From NCBI RefSeq assembly GCF_046630445.1, contig NC_092340.1, positions 21,573,001 through 21,637,000 on the forward strand: DNA of 64,000 nucleotides. Direction: 5' to 3'. Made by a program: the position numbers and the translations under genes. Shown here piece after piece: positions 57,515-64,000 of this stretch. The DNA comes from Rutidosis leptorrhynchoides (taxonomy: Eukaryota > Streptophyta > Magnoliopsida > Asterales > Asteraceae). The notes under the pieces were generated by a model. The model searched no databases, was not told the origin of the DNA, and was given only the letters and a program-made list of their open reading frames with translations. Each line of letters starts with the position of its first letter. Within the stretch, counting starts at the first letter, position 1.

Positions 57515-58665
57515 GAAATCTATTTCACAGGTATGTCTGTACAGTTTTTATTTTTATTTTTATTTTTAACCTTTTGATAATAAACGCTAATTTGTTCGCT
57601 AAAAAGTATTAAATTGGTATTAAATAAAATTAGGTTTGGCGACCGAAATTATTGATATCCTTCAAAAATTTATTACATCACTGCGAAATTTAACGTTTAT
57701 TCTTAAGGTATAAATATCTTTAATCAATCAACCCAAAATATTTCAAAAATTCGTCATGAGTTAAATTAGGTCTTGGAACCGAAATTACTTTACCGAAAAG
57801 AGGGGCGCATATTTTTGATAATATTTGATTGATTAAAGTGGGATAAAAAGACAAAAAGATTTTTAATTTTATTTTTACCATATTTTTAAAATTAATATTT
57901 AAATCTTAAATTAATATTGTAAACTTTGTAAAAACAATATATTTAAAATTGTAAATATTTGAAAAATTAATATAAGTTTGGTGTGAATTTTTAATTTTTA
58001 AAAAAATATGAATTTTTAATTTTATGCATTTCAAATTTTAAGTTTGGTGTGATTTTTTTTATTAATTTTGAATTTTATATTTAAGTTGTGTGAATTTAAA
58101 AACAAAAATTTACTTTATCTCATTAAGTTAAGAATATGATTTTTAAAATTCGTCGTAAGTTGAAGACTAGGTCTTTGAACCGAAATTGCTTTACCCGAGG
58201 GAGGGACGAGAACTTTTATTATCATTATTTTTAATCTTATTGATTTAAAGTATGCCAAAAACATTAAAAAACCCAAAAATCTAAGCTTTTAAAACAATTG
58301 CTTGAAATTGATAAATTTTAAAATTTTGTCGAGGGACGGACTAGGGCATCGTCCCGAAATGACCTCGTCTTAAAAAGAAACAAAATTTTTAAAATTTTAT
58401 TAAATTTTATGTTTTAAAAGTATAAGGTTATTAAAAAAAAAAAAAAAAAAAAAAAAAACCTGGAAAATACCCCCATGCGACTCGCATGGGGGAAAGGCTT
58501 ATGCCATGCGAGTCGCATGGAAGCCAAAAACTGGACAGGATCAAATTATCCAGCGATTCTGCTTCTTTCACAATAACACACATACACAAACACGAAAACT
58601 CTCCCAAATCCTCTCAAAAATCCGCCATTTTTCACCAAATTTCTTGCAAAACTTCACAACAATCA
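57515..58665 (+). other. Noncoding spacer before envelope-position ORF, with palindrome pair
   Basis: AT-rich, with three similar passages of the form AGTTGAAGACTAGGTC...CCGAAATT near 57760, 58155 and 58330 that look like diverged repeats. A run of about 25 A ends at 58458. The palindromes CATGCGACTCGCATG (58474-58488) and CATGCGAGTCGCATG (58505-58519) follow, then CTGGACAGGATC, a word also seen after the LTR pair (CTGGTCAGGTCC). Confidence 0.55.
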
Positions 58666-61027
58666 TGCCTAGATTCAGTAGTCTCAACCCCTTCAGGAGA
58701 AAGGTAAAGATTTCACCCCTAATCTCTTTAAATTCGAATTTTTGTGTTCTTGAGCTAGAAAATTTATATTTTGATTTTGTTAAATTTAGGTGTAATTAGA
58801 GCTAAATTGTTGTTATATTATGCATGTATATCCTAGATAGAAGCTATTTAACATGAATTGAAGCTAAAAACTTCAAATTTTTAAGAATCTAGGGTTTGTG
58901 TTCTTGAGCAATTTGGGGCTTTTTGATATAAACAGGTTATGGCCGATTTTTGTCATGAATTGTTGCTAAATTAAGTAGTGTAACATGTTTAGGTAGTTAA
59001 TTGATCCAAACTTTGAGCCTAAACATGTTTTTGAGAATTAAAGTGGACTTTTTAAGTCTAAAAATTCATGAACTTGGATAATTTGATATAAAGGCCATTT
59101 GAAACTTGTTTCATTGCTAGTAGTGATTATTTTGGCATGTTATTTAAGATAAATGCTTATGAACTTGATGTACATTTTTCGTATATGCTTATTTGACAAA
59201 GTGTAGACTTGACAAAAATATGAAAATGAGCACTAGTTTGATTTGAATGCCATGTAACAAGTGTTTAATTGCTATAATGATTATTGTTGACATGTTTAAG
59301 AGTTTAAATGTGATAAAACATTGTATACATTTTCGTATGTAAAAATGTAGAATTGTTATTGTTAAGAAAATGTGTATAAAATGTGTTATGAATTGAACAT
59401 GTCATCATAATTGTTTCAAGTTATTATTTTGCTAACACTAATGCATATTTGGATGCACAATTTTTGTGTTTAATGTGTTTTACAGAAAGCCGATACTGGA
59501 GGTTCAGGTGCATCATCGTCCAGGCAACCAGAGCCCGAACCGGAAATGTTTCATGAACAAGAACAACATATGCAACAAGAAGAAGAAGAACAGGAGGAGC
59601 AACATATTCCATATCACGATCAAGATCAATTATTCATGAATCAGTTTCGTCAATTCGCTCCACATCAAAGGATTCTGAGCTTAGACATTAATGAAGATCA
59701 GTTACACCCAAATCTAAGATTTGATCGATGTTGGATAGAGTATCCAGATTATCAAAAGAACATGCACATTCTCTACTTTAAGGTTGTTGAAATGCCAAGG
59801 GCAATTGACTGGGTACCTTTGGAAACAGTTAACCTTGCCGAACCGATTCGGGAATTATTGGTGCAAAGGTATGGTAATTCTCAGTTTAACGATTGGATGC
59901 GCCTATTTTCCATTCGTAGAACCATATATAGGGAATGGTGTATAGAATTACTTAGTACTATTAAGTTAAACAGTGATGTTAGGAGGATAGATGATAGAAG
60001 CTTTATTAGATTTCTGTTAGGTGGACGCATGTACAGAATGTCCATGATAGATTTAGCCAGGGCCTTACAGATTTACACCCCTGCTGAACTTTTGAGCCCC
60101 GACTGTAATAGCCTGATTGCCCAAGGAGAAAGGGTAGATAGGGAATTTGATATTAACGCCATCTGGAGGCGTATGTCCCACTTTAATGAATTTCACGCCA
60201 GTGGAAATCATACATACTTAGATATAGACAGAGCTGAACTCCGGGTGATTCATAGATTCTTAGCAAACACAATTACACAAAGGGGAAGAAATAAGGAGAA
60301 ATTGACCGTAAACGATTTGTTCTACCTTAAGTGTATTAGAGACCCGAGGAGTTTCGTTAACATTCCCTATTGTGTTGGTTATTATCTCGCTAATGTAGTT
60401 TCGGGGATGAAATCGGGGAGTATTATAGGTGGTGGTATTTTCATTACTCTCATTGGAGAGTATTTAGGTGTAGATAAGCACCAAGGGGGTCCAATGAACG
60501 AAATAGAGGACGGAGGTGAAACTATAAGTTCAAACCTTTATCACGGTGCAAGGGTATTATTGATGAGACGTGGTCGGGTATATCGATACGAGGGACCTCA
60601 GCGACAGGTAGAGAGAGGTTCGGATGACGAGATGGAAGAGGCGAACAACATTATAGGAGTTGTTCGGGAGACTGCTCTTGATTTAGGCGTTCGTATGGAG
60701 GATGAATACATGACGAACTATGATAGGCATATGCAGTACGAGGCATGGCAACGTCGGAATGACTACGAGCATTCCCGGCAACGAGAGCATGGCCGATGGG
60801 ATTATCATCAGCGCCAAATTATAAGCCAGTTGCAGCCTGGCGAGATGTATTATCCGACCCGACCCGCATACTATCCCGCACATCAGCCAGAAATGAGACC
60901 ACCCTATGATTCATATGATTATGACGCGGCATACCAGTTCACCTATAATCAGCCATGGAACCCGGACGCGAACATGAATTGGGATCCCTATCCTAATTAT
61001 CCTCCTAACCCACCTCCTGATCAGTAG
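58666..61027 (+). CDS. Athila ORF1/envelope-position ORF with candidate intron
   Basis: The main frame (59546-61027, 493 codons) starts with a Glu/Gln-rich tract, then an ATHILA ORF1-type domain. Recognisable parts are NPNLRFDRCWIEYPDYQKN-like sequence near residue 55, FIRFLLGGRMYRMSMIDLARAL near residue 150 and IPYCVGYYLANVVSGMKSG near residue 275, with a hydrophobic IIGGGIFITLIGEYLGV that may be a membrane segment. The tail is Tyr/Pro/Arg-rich. A short upstream start (MPRFSSLNPFRRK, 58666) is followed by GTAAAG, and a TTTTACAG acceptor precedes KADTGGSG near 59486, so an intron of about 0.8 kb is likely. Splicing of this ORF is known in Athila-type elements. Its envelope role is a proposal from position, not proven. 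Confidence 0.7.
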
Positions 61028-63110
61028 AGATAAGTTGGTAATTTTTATTTTTATTTTAAACACTTAACATTTTATTACGTTTATGTAATGTTTGATATTT
61101 TATTATTATTGTGTACTAATATTTTTCTTATAGTTTGAAAGTGGGATGCCAAAGTTCCATTTCAAATTGCATGTATGATTATATTTGTATTGTATGTATT
61201 CTATTTTATGCACAAAACAGGGTAAAACAACGCATTTTCAAAGACTGGCATTAAGTTCAGCAAAAGCAAGTAATTTTGACGACAATGATGCAAAATGTAT
61301 GTGAAATAACAACAAGACGGAATGAACAAATGACGTGCACCATTTATCATTCAGCAAACAAACGCCAATATATTTGGAAACTTTGGTAAAAATTTAATCA
61401 TTTTCACACTAATCACCCTCAATAATTTAAATTGTTACTAATTTCTTGCAAATGAGGGCATTGCAAGATCTTAAGTGTGGGAAGGGGTCAAATTCTTTCG
61501 GATTTTAAAATTTTTATATTAAACACTTGGTTACTATTAAAAATACTAGTAAAGCAGTAGTTGTATTAGAATCTAGTGCTCTCTAATAAAAAAGAACAGC
61601 CCTAGTCTTATATACTGACTACCCAATTCTAGTAAAATTTTTCAAAATTTTCAATTAAATGAATTTAAAATCATGTTTATACATATTTATGAACGATAAA
61701 ACTAGGTTTTAACACCGAAATTATTGTTACCTCGGAAAGGACATAAATTGAGAAACAAACGAAAATGTTAAAATTCATTTAAAATGGAATAGAGGACGAT
61801 AAAAAGGAAAATAAAAGCCAAGTGTGGGAAAATTTACCAAGTTATTTTAAACATATGTCACATATATCTGTAACAAATAACTAAAAATACTTTTGCTTTG
61901 GACTAAACTAAACTGTTTTACCCGATGAAAGAAAAGAAGAGATGGATCTACACGATGAATCAATTCCATCACTAAAAGGAAGTAAAGTCTTCCGAAAAAG
62001 ACACGCGCTTCTTGATTTAGGTCATGAAGTTGTTGTCCAGACCAGCTGTAGGTTGACGAAAAATCTAGAAAAGTCATCACTAAAATCAGCAGGAAATCCA
62101 CGGACCTCAGCATTAAACAGGGTCGCCAAGTGGTCAGATTTATCCTAACCATGAGAAGGATTTATCTCGTACAATGGGGGGGCACCATGCAAATTAGCTG
62201 GATAAGACTAATGAATCAGATCCCCAGAAAGGATAATCTCCTTAAAGATTAAAAATCAGCTTTTAAGACTGATATTACTCAATCCTAGAGATTGACCTTA
62301 AAGATTGAGAATTCAAACTCATGGAATTCAATGATATCTAAACTCGAGCTTGAACGAGAAAATATTTTGATCAAAAATACAAACCGATTTGTTTTCTGAA
62401 AACCCTATTTTCAATGCGTTCATTACCATTGAACGTAAAATCCTAGGAATTCACCTAGAATTCATTAGGTCACCTGAACTAAATCGGGTGTCAACCGTAA
62501 GAACGGTGGTTGCATAACATGGTCAAAGACAGGACCTTGTGCCAGACCGAAAAATTATAAGGGTGAGCTTTACTATTGCTCCTACCAAGGATAGTAATTG
62601 CGTCCGACACGTTATAGACCATAATCAAAAGCATGTCACGGGACATTGCTTTAACAGTTGCTTGTTCAACGCTTTCCTTTACAACCGGACGGTAGTTTGC
62701 CGAAAGGTAATATACGGAACAAGTAAACTGGACGTGTTGCTTTCCAAATACAAGGTTAGCAAGTGGGTGACACAAAACCGCAAGTTTTGAGCTAAAATTT
62801 TCAAATCTGAAACCCACCAAACCCACAAAAATATTTTGCAAACACCGGTAAAGGGTTATTCCGGAAAACTTATCTAGGGTAAAAACTAGATTTAATTTTC
62901 AAAAGATCAAATGTTTTCATAAAGATCCAATTTCCTTAATGGATCTAAATTTTTATAGTCATGTGGGACTGTAAACCATATCGTTACTACCATTGTTTAT
63001 ACCGCCGTATAGAAATCACTGATGTACAAAGTGTGAAGAATAAAAAAGTGATTCTAGTATTTCAAGACAATATTGCTTGAGGACAAGCAACGCTCAAGTG
63101 TGGGAATATT
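61028..63110 (+). other. 3' noncoding block of young Athila element
   Basis: No recognised protein. From about 61935 to 62960 it is about 95% identical by eye to 7520-8540 of the gag-only element, including the 68-codon frame at 61942-62148. The block ends GCTCAAGTGTGGGAATATT, the purine tract before the 3' LTR. Confidence 0.6.
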
Positions 63111-64000
63111 TGATAATGCTAAAAACAAACATATATTTCATAGCATTATTCCCCAAGAAAGACAAGATTTTAGTTGGTATTGTTCGATTTACAAGCAATA
63201 TTCGTTTAAATATTAAAAAGTGAAGACAAAAGGCAGATTCGACAAATTGAAGACAAAAAGGTCCAAAGAGCTAAAAAGTACAAGATACAACTAAAAAGGT
63301 TCAAAATATTGATGAGGAACGTCTCAAAATGACAAGAGTACAAGTTACAAGACGCAAAGTACGCGATATAAAATAATACGCGAAGACGTCCGAAAATCCG
63401 GAACCGGGACCTGAGCCAAGAAGAAACGCCCGACGCAACGGACCAAAAATATCTAGTCTACTATGCACAAGAATATAATATAATATATATATAATTATAT
63501 ATAATTATATATTATATATATTATTATTATTATATTACGTCGGCAAGAAGAAAACAAAGCAATTTGGCTGGATCCAGGGTGGCCATGCGACTCGCATGGC
63601 CAGAAGCACAAATCCATGCGAGTCGCATGGAGTGAGATTGCTGGTCAGGTCCTATATAAAGCCAGTTTTCTGCCGAGTTTTAATCATCTTTTTTTCTCTT
63701 CCTCTTCATACGTAAATATATTTATATTTATAATTTATATTTTAATTTTAATTATAATTCTAATAATAAGGGTATGTTAGCGAATGTTGTAAGGGTGTAA
63801 GTCGAAATTCTGTCCGTGTAACGCTACGCTATTTTTAATCATTGTAAGTTATGTTCAACCTTTTTACATTAATGTCTCGTAGCTAAGTTATTATTATGCT
63901 TATTTAAAACGAAGTAATCATGATGTTGGGCTAATTACTAAAATTGGGTAATTGGGCTTTGTACCATAATTGGGGTTTGGACAAAAGAACGACACTTGTG
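63111..64000 (+). repeat. 3' LTR of young Athila element, cut by window end
   Basis: The first 890 bp match the 5' LTR from 47922 with only a 10-bp indel in an AT tract. Palindromes at 63584-63598 and 63615-63629 are the same pair as in the 5' LTR. Confidence 0.95.

Larger units (their letters stand above)
47922..64000 (+). mobile_element. Young Athila-type Ty3/Gypsy element, nearly whole
   Basis: The element starts at 47922 and runs past the window end. Order: 5' LTR, tRNA-Asp-type primer site, leader, gag, protease, reverse transcriptase, RNase H, integrase, a small zinc-knuckle ORF, an envelope-position ORF, noncoding block, purine tract, 3' LTR (from 63111). The visible 890 bp of 3' LTR show no substitutions against the 5' LTR and one 10-bp indel in an AT tract, so insertion is very recent (well under 0.2 million years at an assumed 1.3e-8 rate). 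The candidate target duplication on the left is TTGGT (47917-47921). The right one is outside. The polyprotein looks close to whole, with about one or two breaks. Confidence 0.93.

Overview
This is plant nuclear DNA, about 64 kb of AT-rich sequence packed with nested transposons. It most likely comes from the daisy family (Asteraceae). That assignment is inference: it rests on recalled resemblance of the Athila, Copia and RRM-type LINE sequences to elements in that family, not on a search. No complete ordinary host gene was found, and at most the remnant of one (about 26-33 kb, minus strand).

Region 1 (1-18.5 kb) is a Mutator-like DNA transposon (MULE). The transposase gene lies at both ends of a large insertion (1-317 and about 11062-12018, plus strand). 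Facing it is an eight-exon Ulp1/C48 peptidase gene with a DUF1985-like domain (12520-16659, minus), followed by a plant-transposon-type ORF (17319-18107, minus). Palindromic 'gcaaggtcgcaag' repeats occur at seven places from 12.2 to 18.5 kb and sit in every long intron of the peptidase gene. A degraded hAT-like, GGTACC-rich element interrupts the transposase gene. It is itself interrupted by a young Athila-type LTR element (815-10782, TSD GTACA) that carries gag and protease but shows no reverse transcriptase or integrase region.

Region 2 (18.5-28.4 kb) is mostly unannotatable intergenic DNA. It holds a LINE ORF1 (RRM) fragment, two Stowaway-like MITEs, a SINE-like repeat, one CACTA end, a miniature Ty3/Gypsy derivative (23490-25153) and possible exons of a decayed host gene.

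Region 3 (28.4-42.7 kb) holds two minus-strand Ty1/Copia elements (28380-32938 and 34572-40714). Two hAT-type MITEs in opposite orientation (33265-33931 and 41421-42096) flank the second. A Stowaway MITE lies at 42467-42673.

Region 4 (42.9-64 kb) is a second nest. A minus-strand Athila fragment (42955-45573) is cut by an LTR-like sequence (45574-47921), which is cut in turn by a very young plus-strand Athila element (47922 to beyond 64000). The last has nearly whole gag-pol, an extra zinc-knuckle ORF, and an envelope-position ORF with a candidate intron. Its LTRs and two internal sites carry paired 15-bp palindromes.

The two plus-strand Athila elements share a pre-gag block (about 98% identical by eye) and a long 3' noncoding block (about 95%), while their coding parts differ more. 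This fits a non-autonomous element that shares cis signals with an autonomous relative.
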